Positions 44,111 to 53,170 of a DNA stretch of 64,000 nt are shown here, piece by piece (positions within the stretch are counted from its first letter, which is position 1; every line of letters starts with the position of its first letter). The notes below the pieces were generated by a model that saw only the letters and a list, made by a program, of their open reading frames with translations, was not told the DNA's origin and did no database searches. Origin of the DNA: DAOUJH01 sp965116555 (GTDB taxonomy: Bacteria > Chloroflexota > Dehalococcoidia > Lucifugimonadales > QGNO01); contig OZ220698.1 in assembly GCA_965116555.1 (NCBI GenBank), positions 1,674,001 through 1,738,000 on the forward strand, in the 5' to 3' direction. Position numbers and translations under genes: made by a program.

Positions 44111-44404
44111 CTAAACACCGGAGATTATGTCCACTTCGTAGTCCAAGAGCTCGGCATCGCCGCGGATATCGTGCAGATAATCGACCACGTTCGACAGTAC
44201 CTGGTTGGCATGGCGAGAGTCGTTGCTCACGCAGGAGACCCCCAAAACAAGCGTCTGGTGAGCATCGTTCTCGTCCACCTCGGCGATGGAAACGTTGAAC
44301 TTATTTCTTATCCGACCGGTGATGGAGCGGGCCGCCTGGCGCTTGCCCTTGAGGGTCCCATTTCCAGGCAGGCGGAGCCGTATTTTGCAGGTGCCTACGT
44401 TCAT
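44111..44404 (-). CDS. DUF503 (YlxP-like) protein
   Basis: 97 residues from ATG 44404. Ferredoxin-like small domain with RLPGNGTLKGKRQAARSITGRIRNKFNVSIAEVD, the typical DUF503 core. Often found near ribosome-binding factor genes in Firmicutes; here it precedes the helicase gene with 3 bp between. Function unknown. Confidence 0.88.
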   Translation of the reverse strand: MNVGTCKIRLRLPGNGTLKGKRQAARSITGRIRNKFNVSIAEVDENDAHQTLVLGVSCVSNDSRHANQVLSNVVDYLHDIRGDAELLDYEVDIISGV

Positions 44405-44477
44405 TGTCAGAAGGTACGACCAGTATAACAGCACTCCCTGTACGGGAACCCAGGGGTGCGCTGGGCGAAGGGTAATG

Positions 44478-44987
44478 TCAGACCGAGCCTTCCAAGCTGC
44501 CGAGGTACGTCGGGATATCAGACCTCGAAACTCCCAGGTACTTGGTCGCGGATAGGCCGCTTTCCATATCTTGCCAGAACACGGTCTTTAGCTCTTCAGG
44601 GAATACGGTCATCCCGGCCATCTCGTCCCTCCGGACGAATCGCACGTCCTTGATCATGTGGTCTACGTCGAAGATGCCGGAGCCGGGGTTGCCGCCCGTC
44701 AACAGCGTCCCGGAGTACGAGGTGGCCATGAAGAATACCTCGCAGTGGTGGTAGCCCGGCTCCACGAACTCCCGGATATAGGCTATTCTGCCCAGCTCGA
44801 CCGACAGCCCCGTCTCTTCAAGGGTCTCGCGCTGGGCGCATTCCACCAAAGACTCCCCGCCATCTATACCACCGCCCGGCGGCACCCACCAAGACTCGCC
44901 TCCCTTGAGTTCGTCATGTTGATGCTGAACAAGGAGCACCGAGTCGCCTTCTACCACAATGGCTGCCGCCCTGATTCTGTGTCGCAT
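44478..44987 (-). CDS. Nudix hydrolase
   Basis: About 169 residues from ATG 44987 (MRHRIRAAAIVVEG). The Nudix box G-x5-E-x7-REx-x-EE-x-G is complete in GGIDGGESLVECAQRETLEETG. It likely hydrolyses a nucleoside diphosphate derivative or a modified nucleotide. Further upstream frame has no support. Confidence 0.85.
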   Translation of the reverse strand: MRHRIRAAAIVVEGDSVLLVQHQHDELKGGESWWVPPGGGIDGGESLVECAQRETLEETGLSVELGRIAYIREFVEPGYHHCEVFFMATSYSGTLLTGGNPGSGIFDVDHMIKDVRFVRRDEMAGMTVFPEELKTVFWQDMESGLSATKYLGVSRSDIPTYLGSLEGSV

Positions 44988-45063
44988 ACGCTCAGCCAGT
45001 CTAACCGATACAGCTCTGCTGTCCAACGCGGAGTCAGCATGAAGAGAAGAACAGCACGTTTCC

Positions 45064-45092
45064 TTGACGGTGTTTGTGACAACTACTACAAT
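45064..45092 (+). promoter_or_regulatory. Promoter of rex with a candidate Rex operator
   Basis: -35 TTGACG (45064-45069), 17-nt spacer, -10 TACAAT (45087-45092). Overlapping the spacer and -10 is TTGTGACAACTACTACAA (45074-45091), whose first half is the Rex half-site TTGTGA and whose second half matches TCACAA at four of six positions with the standard N6 gap. Autorepression is inferred; Rex operators near its own gene are common. Confidence 0.5.
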
Positions 45093-45177
45093 CAGCTTGC
45101 CCCAAGACAGAAATCGTGAAAAAGCTGGTTGAACAAGTGCGTTTTTGTCAAAGGTCTCTGCCCAAGGGTGGTCCAAC

Positions 45178-45831
45178 ATGACCACCAACCCAGAAAATAG
45201 GGAAAACCTATCCGCGGAAGTCCCTGAGGTGGTGATAATGCGCCTGCCACAGTACTTGCGGATACTGACGCGCCTGAGCACCCAGGGGATAGAGGTAGCC
45301 AGCTCGCAGCAGCTGGGCGAGCTGATACAGATGACCCCAGCCCAAATCCGCAAGGACCTCAGCTACTTTGGCAGGTTCGGGAAGCAGGGACGCGGATACA
45401 ACATCTCCAATCTAATTGAAGAGCTGCGGAGCATCCTGGGCCTGGATATTGAGTGGAAGGTGGGCCTGGTCGGCATAGGCCGCCTGGGGCGCGCCATTCT
45501 AAGCTATCCGGGCTTCGCGCCGGAGGGGTTCAACATCGTTGCCGCATTTGACGCCGACGATCGCCAGATTGGGCAGATGGTGGGCGGCATAATGGTCCAG
45601 CCCATGCACAGGCTGGCGGAGGTGATCAGCGCGGAAGGCATTCAAATCTGCATCACGGCCGTACCAGCTGATGACGCTCAGCCCGTAGTTGACGAACTGG
45701 TGAAGTGCGGGGTGAAAGCTATTGTGAACTACGCGCCGGTGGGGATACAGGTACCGCCGCACGTCAAGGCGCGAAACATAGATCCGGTGCTTGCGCTGCA
45801 GTCGATGACGTATTACGTGGCGAACGCCTGA
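45178..45831 (+). CDS. rex: Redox-sensing transcriptional repressor Rex
   Basis: 217 residues from ATG 45178 (AAGGG upstream). A winged helix (MRLPQYLRILTRL...TPAQIRKDLSYFGRFGKQGRGY) and a Rossmann domain with GIGRLGRAI that senses the NAD+/NADH ratio. It represses respiration and fermentation genes when NADH is low. It is convergent with the ATP synthase operon and almost abuts atpC, so coordinated readthrough control is conceivable but unproven. Confidence 0.95.
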   Translation: MTTNPENRENLSAEVPEVVIMRLPQYLRILTRLSTQGIEVASSQQLGELIQMTPAQIRKDLSYFGRFGKQGRGYNISNLIEELRSILGLDIEWKVGLVGIGRLGRAILSYPGFAPEGFNIVAAFDADDRQIGQMVGGIMVQPMHRLAEVISAEGIQICITAVPADDAQPVVDELVKCGVKAIVNYAPVGIQVPPHVKARNIDPVLALQSMTYYVANA

Positions 45832-45832
45832 A

Positions 45833-46255
45833 TCAAGAGGGTGGTCGACGCTGGCGGCGGCGTTTTACGTCCAACCGCAACCTTGATCGCCTGATTGAAG
45901 CCAGCGCCCGCTGCAGGTTCGCGCCCTCTTCCCTTCTCTCCAGCCTCTCCTCGGCTCTGCGCAACGCTTCCTGCGCCCGCGCCTCGTCTATCTCTTCGGA
46001 ACGCTCCGCGGCGTCGGCCAGCACGATAACCCGGTTGCCCGTCACCTCCAGAAAACCGCCGGTGACCGCCATGTACACGTCCTCCTCGCCCGTCTTTTGA
46101 ATTCGCAACTCTCCGGGCTGCAGGATTGTGAGCAACGGCGCATGGTGCGGCAGGATGCCAAGCTCTCCCTCCATGCCCGGAGCGACGACTATATCCACCT
46201 CGTCCGAGTAGACCAGGCGTTCCGCCGTCACTATCTCTAGCAGCATTGGCGCCAT
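45833..46255 (-). CDS. atpC: ATP synthase epsilon subunit
   Basis: 140 residues. Beta-sandwich (LLEIVTAERLVYSDEVDIVVAPGMEGELGILPHHAPLLT) and C-terminal helices with a regulatory arginine-rich tail. Last gene of the operon. Confidence 0.95.
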   Translation of the reverse strand: MAPMLLEIVTAERLVYSDEVDIVVAPGMEGELGILPHHAPLLTILQPGELRIQKTGEEDVYMAVTGGFLEVTGNRVIVLADAAERSEEIDEARAQEALRRAEERLERREEGANLQRALASIRRSRLRLDVKRRRQRRPPS

Positions 46256-46258
46256 GCG

Positions 46259-47671
46259 TCAGCTCCCGGCCTCTGCCAGCATGCGCTGCCCGTTCTCCAC
46301 CGCCTCGGCTATGGTGCCCACCATGTAGAAGGCCTGCTCCGGCAGCTCGTCGTGCTTCCCTTCCAGGATTTCCTTGAAACCGGCCACCGTGTCGCTGATC
46401 GATACGTATCGTCCCTCACGACCCGTAAACTGCTCCGCAACGAACATGGGCTGCGAGAAGAACCGCTGCATCTTGCGGGCGCGGGACACGGTGATTCTGT
46501 CGTCGTCGGAAAGCTCCTCCATGCCAAGGATGGCAATCACGTCCTGAAGGTCTCTGTACCTCTGCAACACCTGCTGCGCGCCGCGCGCCACCTGATAGTG
46601 GTCTTCGCCAACAATGGCGGGGTCCAGAATGCGAGAGTTGGACGCCAGCGGGTCGACTGCGGGATAGAGACCCTGCTCCGCTATGGAGCGCTCCAACGAT
46701 ATGACCGCGTCCAAGTGGCCGAACGTGGTGGCCACGCCCGGGTCGGTGTAGTCGTCGGCGGGGACGTAGATGGCCTGAACCGACGTAATGGAGCCTTTGT
46801 TGGTAGAGGTGATGCGTTCCTGCAAGTCGCCCATCTCCGTGGAGAGCGTGGGCTGGTAGCCAACCGCGGAGGGCATGCGTCCCAGCAGAGCCGATACCTC
46901 CATTCCGGCCAGGATGTACCTGTAGATGTTGTCTATGAAAAGGAGCACGTCCTGGTTTTCCCTGTCGCGGAAGTACTCGGCCATGGTGAGGCCGGTCAAA
47001 CCGATGCGCAGGCGCACGCCCGGCGGCTCGTTCATCTGTCCGAAGACCAGCACCGTGTTCTTGATGACGCCGGACTCCTGCATTTCATGCCATAGGTCGT
47101 TTCCTTCACGGGAGCGTTCGCCCACTCCGGCGAAAACGGAGTAGCCCTCGTGCACGTTGGCGATGTTGCGGATCAGCTCAAGGATGATGACTGTCTTGCC
47201 GACACCGGCTCCACCGTATGCGCCCACTTTTCCGCCGCGGGTAAAGGGGCAGATGAGGTCTATGACCTTGACGCCCGTCTCAAGCATCTGGGTCTGCGTG
47301 CCCTGCTCCTGGAAAGACGGCGCCTCTCTATGAATGGGCCATCTCTCCTCCGCCGCCACGTCTCCCAGGCCGTCCAATGGGTCGCCCGTTACGTTGAACA
47401 GACGTCCCAGGGAGGCCGGGCCGACCGGCACGGCAATGGGCCTGCCGCTGTCCACCACTTCAGCGCCTCGCGTCAGTCCTTCGGTTGCGCCCATGGCCAG
47501 GCAGCGCACCCAGTTGTTGCCCACGTGCTGCTCCACCTCCAATATGAGCTTCTCGTCGTGAAGCTCAATCTCCAAGCCGTTGAACAGGTCCGGCATCTCA
47601 TCAGGGGGAAACTCCACGTCTACGACGGTGCCGATTATCTGGATGACTTTTCCCTTGGTTCCCTCTGCCAT
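46259..47671 (-). CDS. atpD: ATP synthase beta subunit
   Basis: 470 residues. Walker A GGAGVGKTV, the catalytic ERSREGNDL region and DELSEEL-type DELSDDD near the C-terminus. Catalytic subunit of F1. Confidence 0.97.
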   Translation of the reverse strand: MAEGTKGKVIQIIGTVVDVEFPPDEMPDLFNGLEIELHDEKLILEVEQHVGNNWVRCLAMGATEGLTRGAEVVDSGRPIAVPVGPASLGRLFNVTGDPLDGLGDVAAEERWPIHREAPSFQEQGTQTQMLETGVKVIDLICPFTRGGKVGAYGGAGVGKTVIILELIRNIANVHEGYSVFAGVGERSREGNDLWHEMQESGVIKNTVLVFGQMNEPPGVRLRIGLTGLTMAEYFRDRENQDVLLFIDNIYRYILAGMEVSALLGRMPSAVGYQPTLSTEMGDLQERITSTNKGSITSVQAIYVPADDYTDPGVATTFGHLDAVISLERSIAEQGLYPAVDPLASNSRILDPAIVGEDHYQVARGAQQVLQRYRDLQDVIAILGMEELSDDDRITVSRARKMQRFFSQPMFVAEQFTGREGRYVSISDTVAGFKEILEGKHDELPEQAFYMVGTIAEAVENGQRMLAEAGS

Positions 47672-47700
47672 AGTTCACTCCGTTTGTTAAAGTAACCGCG

Positions 47701-48570
47701 CTACGCTTCCAGCGCGGCGACGCCGCCCACAATGTCCAGGAGCTCTTTAGTTATGGACTCCTGACGCACCTTGTTTAGCAGCAGTGTAAGGCCGTCTATC
47801 ATATCGTTGGCGGCGTCGGTAGCGTTCTGCATCGCCACCATACGCGCCGAATGCTCGCTGGCCACCGCCTCCAGCATTGCGTGGTATATCTGCATTTCCA
47901 CAAACCTGGGGAGAAGCTCTCCCAAGACCTGCAGGCTTTGCGGTTCGTAGATGTAGCCCACCGCCTGCCCGGGTTCCAACTCCGCCGGCTCCACCGGAAG
48001 CAGCCTCTGCATTGTGGGACGCTGTGTAGCGGTACTGACGAATACGCCGTACGAAAGGTACACCTCGTCGGCAAGGCCGCTGATGTAGTCCTCTATGGCC
48101 AAGTGGGCTATGGGCAGCGTGTCTTCCAAACTGGGACGGTCGCCCAGGTCGGTGAATACGGCGCGCAAGTCGCGGCCCGTCCTCGCCATGAAATCGCGTC
48201 CCTTCCTGCCCACGCTGAGTATGCTTACGGGCGACTCCCTCTCCAAGATGAACTGACCCGCCGACCGGTTCAGGTTGGAGGGCAGACCTCCGCAGAGTCC
48301 TCTATCCGGGGTTATGTGCACTATCTGAACACGCTTCACGTCACGCTTCTGCAGCAGCGGGTGGCTCTGTTCGTCCTCTCCGGCCTGCGATGCAAGGTCG
48401 GCCAGCACAGTCCGCATCTTTTCGGAATACGGTCTGCCCGCAATGGAAAGCTGCTGAGCGCGCCTCATCTTGGATGCCGCAATCATCTGCATGGCCTTGG
48501 TGATCTTGGCCGTGTTCTGCACGCTTCTGATGCGGCGTCTTATTGTCCTTACGTTAGAGACTACTGCCAT
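47701..48570 (-). CDS. atpG: ATP synthase gamma subunit
   Basis: 289 residues. Terminal helices of the rotor shaft: NVRTIRRRIRSVQNTAKITKAMQMIAASKMRRAQ at the start and ATDAANDMIDGLTLLLNKVRQESITKELLDIVGGVAAL at the end. Starts 7 bp after the small gene at 48577. Confidence 0.96.
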   Translation of the reverse strand: MAVVSNVRTIRRRIRSVQNTAKITKAMQMIAASKMRRAQQLSIAGRPYSEKMRTVLADLASQAGEDEQSHPLLQKRDVKRVQIVHITPDRGLCGGLPSNLNRSAGQFILERESPVSILSVGRKGRDFMARTGRDLRAVFTDLGDRPSLEDTLPIAHLAIEDYISGLADEVYLSYGVFVSTATQRPTMQRLLPVEPAELEPGQAVGYIYEPQSLQVLGELLPRFVEMQIYHAMLEAVASEHSARMVAMQNATDAANDMIDGLTLLLNKVRQESITKELLDIVGGVAALEA

Positions 48571-48576
48571 CTTCTA

Positions 48577-48804
48577 CTACTCTTCTTCCTCGTCCTCAAG
48601 GGTCTCTTCATATATCCACGCCACGTGGGATACGTTGACGACTGTAGGCATGTCGTTGTCCTGATCACGCACCAATAGATAACCGTCGCCGCCGTCTTCC
48701 AGAACGCCGGCCACTTCCTGCAAGAAGCCCTCGCTCTCTAGAGTGGTTACAATCACTACTGGCTTGTTCTTGAACTGCCTTAGAGCCTGTTCCGCTAGTC
48801 CCAT
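48577..48804 (-). CDS. Extra small gene in the ATP synthase operon between atpA and atpG (75 aa)
   Basis: 75 residues: a short N-terminal helix, then KPVVIVTTLESEGFLQEVAGVLEDGGDGYLLVRDQDNDMPTVVNVSHVAWIY, a run of about five strands like an SH3/LSm-type barrel, and an acidic tail EETLEDEEEE. No such gene is part of the standard atp order. It is 7 bp from both neighbours and must be cotranscribed, so a link to F1 assembly or regulation is plausible. Unknown family. Confidence 0.7.
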   Translation of the reverse strand: MGLAEQALRQFKNKPVVIVTTLESEGFLQEVAGVLEDGGDGYLLVRDQDNDMPTVVNVSHVAWIYEETLEDEEEE

Positions 48805-48811
48805 GTTCCTT

Positions 48812-50326
48812 CTACTCCAAGGTTACGGTCTGCTTGTACGCCTCAATAGCGTCCCTGAGCGCTTTCTGATTGTCATCGGTTATTTCGTACGTGGTGGCGA
48901 TGCTCTCCAATATCTGGGGATGATTCGCCTCCACGTACTGGTGGAAGCCGCTTTCCCATTCGCGCACCCTGGGAACAGGAACGTCGTCCAAGTAGCCGTT
49001 GGTAACGGCAAACATGATGGAGACCTGCTTTTCCAACGACAAGGGCTGGTACTGAGGCTGCTTCAACACCTCCGTGATGCGCTGGCCGCGTTCCAACTGC
49101 TCTCGCGTGGCGCGATCCAAGTCAGAGGTGCCAAACTGGGCAAACGTGACCAGCTCCCTGTACTGCGCCAAGTCCAGGCGCAGTCTACCCGCCACGCTCC
49201 TCATGGCGCGCCTCTGCGCCGACCCGCCTACGCGGGACACGGAAAGTCCGGCGTTCACCGCAGGTCTTATACCGGCATTGAACAGTTCCGACTCCAGGTA
49301 GATCTGGCCGTCGGTGATGGAAATGACGTTGGTTGGGATATAAGCCGATACGTCACCGGCCTGGGTTTCTATGATGGGCAGAGCGGTGAGGGAACCACCC
49401 CCGTGCTCATTGGACAGCCGTGCCGCTCTTTCCAAGAGCCTGCTGTGCAGATAGAACACGTCTCCGGGGTAGGCTTCCCGACCGGGAGGCCTGCGCAGCA
49501 GCAACGACAGCTGGCGGTATGCCCAAGCGTGCTTGGATAGATCGTCGTAGATGATCAGCGCGTCCCTGCCCTGCTCCATGAACTCTTCGCCTATGGCGCA
49601 TCCGGCATAGGGAGCGAGGTACTGTAGAGGCGCCGGGTCAGAGGCGTTGGCGGCCACGACCACGGTGTGCTCCATGGCCCCGTTCTGCTCCAATATAGCA
49701 ACTGTCTGGGCCACCTTGCCTACCCGTTGCCCTATCGCCACGTAGATGCAGATCAGATCGCCGCCCTTCTGGTTGATGATGGCGTCAAGGGCTATGGCGC
49801 TCTTGCCCGTTGAGCGGTCTCCGATGATCAACTCTCTCTGGCCACGGCCTATCGGGATCATGCTGTCGATGGCTTTGATGCCGGTTTGCACCGGCACGTT
49901 CACCGCCTGGCGGGTCACCACGTTGGGGGCAACGCGCTCTATGGGGCGCGTGCTCTCCGTCCGCAGAGGGCCTTTGCCGTCTATGGGCCTGCCCAGTGCG
50001 TCAACAGTGCGGCCGATGAGGTCGTTCCCTACCGGGACCTCTGCAACGCGGCCCGTGGAGCGCACTTCGTCGCCCTCTTTTATTTGGGAGTCGTCGCCCA
50101 TGATGGCGGCTCCCACGGCATCCTCTTCCAGGTTCATGGCCATGCCGATGACGTCTCCGGGGAAAGCCAGCAGCTCCGTGTACTGCACTCCTCCAAGGCC
50201 GTGAATCCTGGCTATGCCGTCGCCCACCTCGGTGACTGTGCCAACGTCAACCATGGTCAAATCGCCGCCAAACTCTTCAATTTGACGCTTTATTACAGCA
50301 GCCAGGTCCTGGCCTCGTGTGGTCAT
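48812..50326 (-). CDS. atpA: ATP synthase alpha subunit
   Basis: 504 residues. Non-catalytic nucleotide site with GDRSTGKSA, PGREAYPGDVFYLHSRLLERAA and AGLSVSRVGGSAQ. Full length. Confidence 0.97.
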   Translation of the reverse strand: MTTRGQDLAAVIKRQIEEFGGDLTMVDVGTVTEVGDGIARIHGLGGVQYTELLAFPGDVIGMAMNLEEDAVGAAIMGDDSQIKEGDEVRSTGRVAEVPVGNDLIGRTVDALGRPIDGKGPLRTESTRPIERVAPNVVTRQAVNVPVQTGIKAIDSMIPIGRGQRELIIGDRSTGKSAIALDAIINQKGGDLICIYVAIGQRVGKVAQTVAILEQNGAMEHTVVVAANASDPAPLQYLAPYAGCAIGEEFMEQGRDALIIYDDLSKHAWAYRQLSLLLRRPPGREAYPGDVFYLHSRLLERAARLSNEHGGGSLTALPIIETQAGDVSAYIPTNVISITDGQIYLESELFNAGIRPAVNAGLSVSRVGGSAQRRAMRSVAGRLRLDLAQYRELVTFAQFGTSDLDRATREQLERGQRITEVLKQPQYQPLSLEKQVSIMFAVTNGYLDDVPVPRVREWESGFHQYVEANHPQILESIATTYEITDDNQKALRDAIEAYKQTVTLE

Positions 50327-50374
50327 AGCTCCACCTCTTCCGTTCTTAACTTGGGCATTCTTATCTTGGGCGTT

Positions 50375-50914
50375 CTAACTTGGGGTTGCCAGCACGCTTT
50401 GCCGCAACGATCGCAGTCTTCCACGTGCGCTCCCATCAATGATTCTGTCTCCGATTTTAACAAGCACTCCACCAAGGACTTCTTCATCCGTCCTGGTGGT
50501 GAGCACCACTTCCTTGTCCAGCAGCGCGCTCAACAGCCGGCCAAGCTTTTCTCTCTGCGCCTCATCCAAATCAAGAGCCGCCGTAACCTCGGCGCGCTCT
50601 CTGCCCTGGCTTTCATCCAGCAGCCGTTGATATTCACTGAGCACACCCGGCAGAACCGGCAGGCCGCCCTTTGAAGTGAGCAGACCCAACAGGTTCAGCA
50701 CCGTTGGGCTCAGGTCCTTGAGGACGTCTCGCAGCAGTTGAAGCTTGCGATCCAAGCTCACTTTGGGCAGTTCAAGGAAGGCCATCGTCTCGCTATCGCT
50801 CAGGGCTTCGGCCGCCGTTTGCAATTCGGCAAGCCACTCCTCCAAGCGGCCTTGCTCCTGTGCAATGGCAAATGCCGCCTGGGCGTAGCGCTTGGCTACA
50901 GGCCTTCGAGCCAT
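50375..50914 (-). CDS. atpH: ATP synthase delta subunit
   Basis: 179 residues, OSCP/delta family: helical N-domain (KRYAQAAFAIAQEQGRLEEW) and C-domain ending DRIIDGSARGRLRSLRQSV. Overlaps atpF stop (TGATG). Confidence 0.92.
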   Translation of the reverse strand: MARRPVAKRYAQAAFAIAQEQGRLEEWLAELQTAAEALSDSETMAFLELPKVSLDRKLQLLRDVLKDLSPTVLNLLGLLTSKGGLPVLPGVLSEYQRLLDESQGRERAEVTAALDLDEAQREKLGRLLSALLDKEVVLTTRTDEEVLGGVLVKIGDRIIDGSARGRLRSLRQSVLATPS

Positions 50915-51420
50915 CAGCCTTCGTTCCTCTGGAATAGATCGCTTTCCGACAAGGTCTGCTCTATGAGGTCTTTGTGAGCGTCCTTGTCCAGCGAGCGGCG
51001 CACCACGCGTTCAGCAGCCAGTATAGCCAGGTCGGCGAACTGTTGCCGCACCTCCTCTACCGCTGCATCACGCTCCCTTTGTATTTCAGAGCGGGCGTTG
51101 GAAAGAAAAGCGTCCGCTTCCGTACGCGCCTTCTCTCGCTCCTCATCGCGGAACCTCTGAGCCGACTGCCTGGCCTGTTCAATCAGGCCTTGCCCCTCCC
51201 GGCGCGCCTCCCTGATCTGCTCCTCCATCTCTTGCTGGCGCTGGGCAGACTCCACCTGCAGGTTTTGTGCCTGCTCCATGCTCTCTTTGATGCGTTGCGA
51301 GCGCTCATCAAGAACACGCAAGATGCGCTTGTAACCCACCAAGTACAATATGACCAGCAGGATGGTAAAGTTGACCAAATATACCACCAAGCTGGGTATA
51401 TGGAAGCCTAGTTCTGCCAT
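50914..51420 (-). CDS. atpF: ATP synthase b subunit
   Basis: 168 residues: one N-terminal transmembrane helix (about 8-27) and a long coiled coil forming the peripheral stalk. Only one b gene is present, so a homodimer is expected. ATG follows GGAGAGGGGT. Confidence 0.92.
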   Translation of the reverse strand: MAELGFHIPSLVVYLVNFTILLVILYLVGYKRILRVLDERSQRIKESMEQAQNLQVESAQRQQEMEEQIREARREGQGLIEQARQSAQRFRDEEREKARTEADAFLSNARSEIQRERDAAVEEVRQQFADLAILAAERVVRRSLDKDAHKDLIEQTLSESDLFQRNEG

Positions 51421-51461
51421 ACCCCTCTCCCGTTTGTGCTAGGTCTGCCGAACTTACGAGT

Positions 51462-51695
51462 TTATGCCACTAGGGCTAAGATGATCGCCACTACCAGGGC
51501 ATAGATGCCCAGCGCTTCAGCGAACGCGATAGCCAGGATCATGTTCGTCTGCACTGCGCCACGGGCCTCCGGGTTGCGCCCAATTGCGTTCATGGCGCCG
51601 GCGCCCAGAATACCTATGCCGATACCCGGTCCTAACATACCCAGTCCAGCGGCTAGTCCGGCGGCAAGCAACTTCAAGGCATCTGCTTCAGGCAT
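51462..51695 (-). CDS. atpE: ATP synthase c subunit
   Basis: 77 residues, two helices. GPGIGIGILGAGAMNAIGRNPEA loop and the ion-binding glutamate in IAFAEALGIYALV. The Na+-ligand residues (Gln in helix 1, Ser/Thr after Glu) are absent, so protons are the likely ion. Confidence 0.95.
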   Translation of the reverse strand: MPEADALKLLAAGLAAGLGMLGPGIGIGILGAGAMNAIGRNPEARGAVQTNMILAIAFAEALGIYALVVAIILALVA

Positions 51696-51727
51696 GAGTC
51701 CCCCTTCTCTTGTTGAACTGCGTTTTT

Positions 51728-51826
51728 TTAGTCCTGCCTGGAGGTGGCGGCGTACAAGGCCAGTCCGAGGCCAGCCCCCACCATCCCTATTACCACTATA
51801 ACCAGCGCCAGAATGATAATTTCCAT
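51728..51826 (-). CDS. Small membrane protein between atpB and atpE (32 aa)
   Basis: 32 residues from ATG 51826 with GAGGAGCTGAC upstream. MEIIILALVIVVIGMVGAGLGLALYAATSRQD is one hydrophobic helix with a small positively charged end. It sits between the a and c genes, spaced 21 and 32 bp from them, as a regular cistron would be. No standard atp subunit of this size lies here; it may aid Fo assembly. Not matched to any family by me. Confidence 0.7.
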   Translation of the reverse strand: MEIIILALVIVVIGMVGAGLGLALYAATSRQD

Positions 51827-51847
51827 GTCAGCTCCTCAGTTGGAAGG

Positions 51848-52789
51848 CTAGTGGCCTTCCTCCGCTTCATGCTCATGAGGCGTAACCGCCGTGGTCACGA
51901 ATACCAGCGTGAGACCGGCGAATATCAACGCCTGTATGAACCCAACCAGCAACTCCAATCCATAGAACGGCAGCGAGAACGCAAACGGTATCAGGAAGGC
52001 CGTGACCAGCAGCAATATCTCACCGGCGGTCATGTTCCCAAACAACCTGAACGTAAAGCTCACTATGCGTATGAACTCGCTCAACGCTTCCAGCAATCCG
52101 ACGAATACGTCTATGACCCCTTCAAATATGCGGCCCTTGAGCAACGCGCCGAACCGGAAGAACTTCCCGAAATAAGACAGTCCCAAGGCTCTGATCCCCC
52201 AGAACTCTACAAAGACAAAGGAGACCAGCGCAAGCGCAAGCGGCATGTTCAGATCGGTGCCTGCGGGGCGCAGCGCGTGACGCGCCAGATGGTCGCCTTC
52301 CACAACGCCAAAGCTCTGGTAAATGGGCAACAAGCCCAGCCAGGCGTTCACTATCACGTACAAGAAGATAGTGGCAAACAGGGGAAAGAAAGGCCTGGCG
52401 TACCGGGGCCCGGCCACGCTCTCCACAAAGCCGTACATCCCGCTGATTATGGACTCCACAAAATTCTGCAACCCCCTGGGAGGTTTGTCAGAGCTTATGT
52501 TGCGCGTGCCAAAGTAGAAGAGGAGTATCAGCACTGTGCTTGCCACCAAAGAGGAGAGAATGGTGTTGGTGGGTATCAAGCGGTTGGGCAGCTTGTGAAG
52601 CTCCTTAGCTTCCTTGGCGTCCGCCTCCAGCAAGGGTTGCGGAGGAAGGTGGACTTCAGGGGTGGGAAGGAACGGTTTCCCGTCCTCGCCTCCAAAGAGA
52701 GCGGTTCCTATGGCTCCTATTATGAATCCAAAAACAAAGAGGGCTAGAAGGGCTAGGCCAAGGACTTTTATCAGGTTCTTAGTTTCCAT
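51848..52789 (-). CDS. atpB: ATP synthase a subunit
   Basis: 313 residues from ATG 52789, which shares bases with the atpZ stop. Hydrophobic helices with a conserved periplasmic or cytoplasmic Pro-rich N-terminal loop, and the stator arginine in SEFIRIVSFTFRLFGNMTAG. The C-terminal tail TPHEHEAEEGH is acidic. Confidence 0.93.
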   Translation of the reverse strand: METKNLIKVLGLALLALFVFGFIIGAIGTALFGGEDGKPFLPTPEVHLPPQPLLEADAKEAKELHKLPNRLIPTNTILSSLVASTVLILLFYFGTRNISSDKPPRGLQNFVESIISGMYGFVESVAGPRYARPFFPLFATIFLYVIVNAWLGLLPIYQSFGVVEGDHLARHALRPAGTDLNMPLALALVSFVFVEFWGIRALGLSYFGKFFRFGALLKGRIFEGVIDVFVGLLEALSEFIRIVSFTFRLFGNMTAGEILLLVTAFLIPFAFSLPFYGLELLVGFIQALIFAGLTLVFVTTAVTPHEHEAEEGH

Positions 52790-53019
52790 CACTGGTCGTC
52801 TGTCTGCCCATTCACGTTGAAGAGAGGCTCAACCATTCTGTACAGCCCGTAAAATGCAGCCACGCTGCCCAGCAAGACTCCCAGCAACGTGAATAGGGGA
52901 AGGGTGCCCATCCTGTTGTCCAGCCAAAGCCCTCCGACTACGCCAAGTATAATGGCAATCGCCACGTACCAACCAAGTCCAAGCAGCCGCATGGCGATGA
53001 CAAACCCACGCCTATTCAT
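52789..53019 (-). CDS. AtpI/AtpZ-like small membrane protein
   Basis: 76 residues from ATG 53019, preceded by GGGGGAGGC. Two transmembrane helices (YVAIAIILGVVGGLWLDNRMG and LPLFTLLGVLLGSVAAFYGLY) match the AtpI/AtpZ family encoded at the head of many atp operons and linked to c-ring assembly or Mg2+/Ca2+ transport. First gene of the operon; longer upstream frame runs through repeats and the promoter. Confidence 0.85.
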   Translation of the reverse strand: MNRRGFVIAMRLLGLGWYVAIAIILGVVGGLWLDNRMGTLPLFTLLGVLLGSVAAFYGLYRMVEPLFNVNGQTDDQ

Positions 53020-53042
53020 GCCTCCCCCGTCAGACTTTGCGA

Positions 53043-53070
53043 AGTTTATCACATATCCACTTACTGTCAA
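53043..53070 (-). promoter_or_regulatory. Probable promoter of the ATP synthase operon
   Basis: Consensus -35 TTGACA (53070-53065), 16-nt spacer and -10 TAAACT (53048-53043, four of six). It lies 25 bp ahead of the first gene start, giving a short leader. Confidence 0.45.
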
Positions 53071-53170
53071 CGCCGCTGCCGGGCAATCCCCTACTCCAAA
53101 CCGTCTTTTCCGCGCAGGCGGGAAACTAGGGGGTGGGGCGTGGCTGCCCGCTTGCCGGTCTCCCCGCTCA

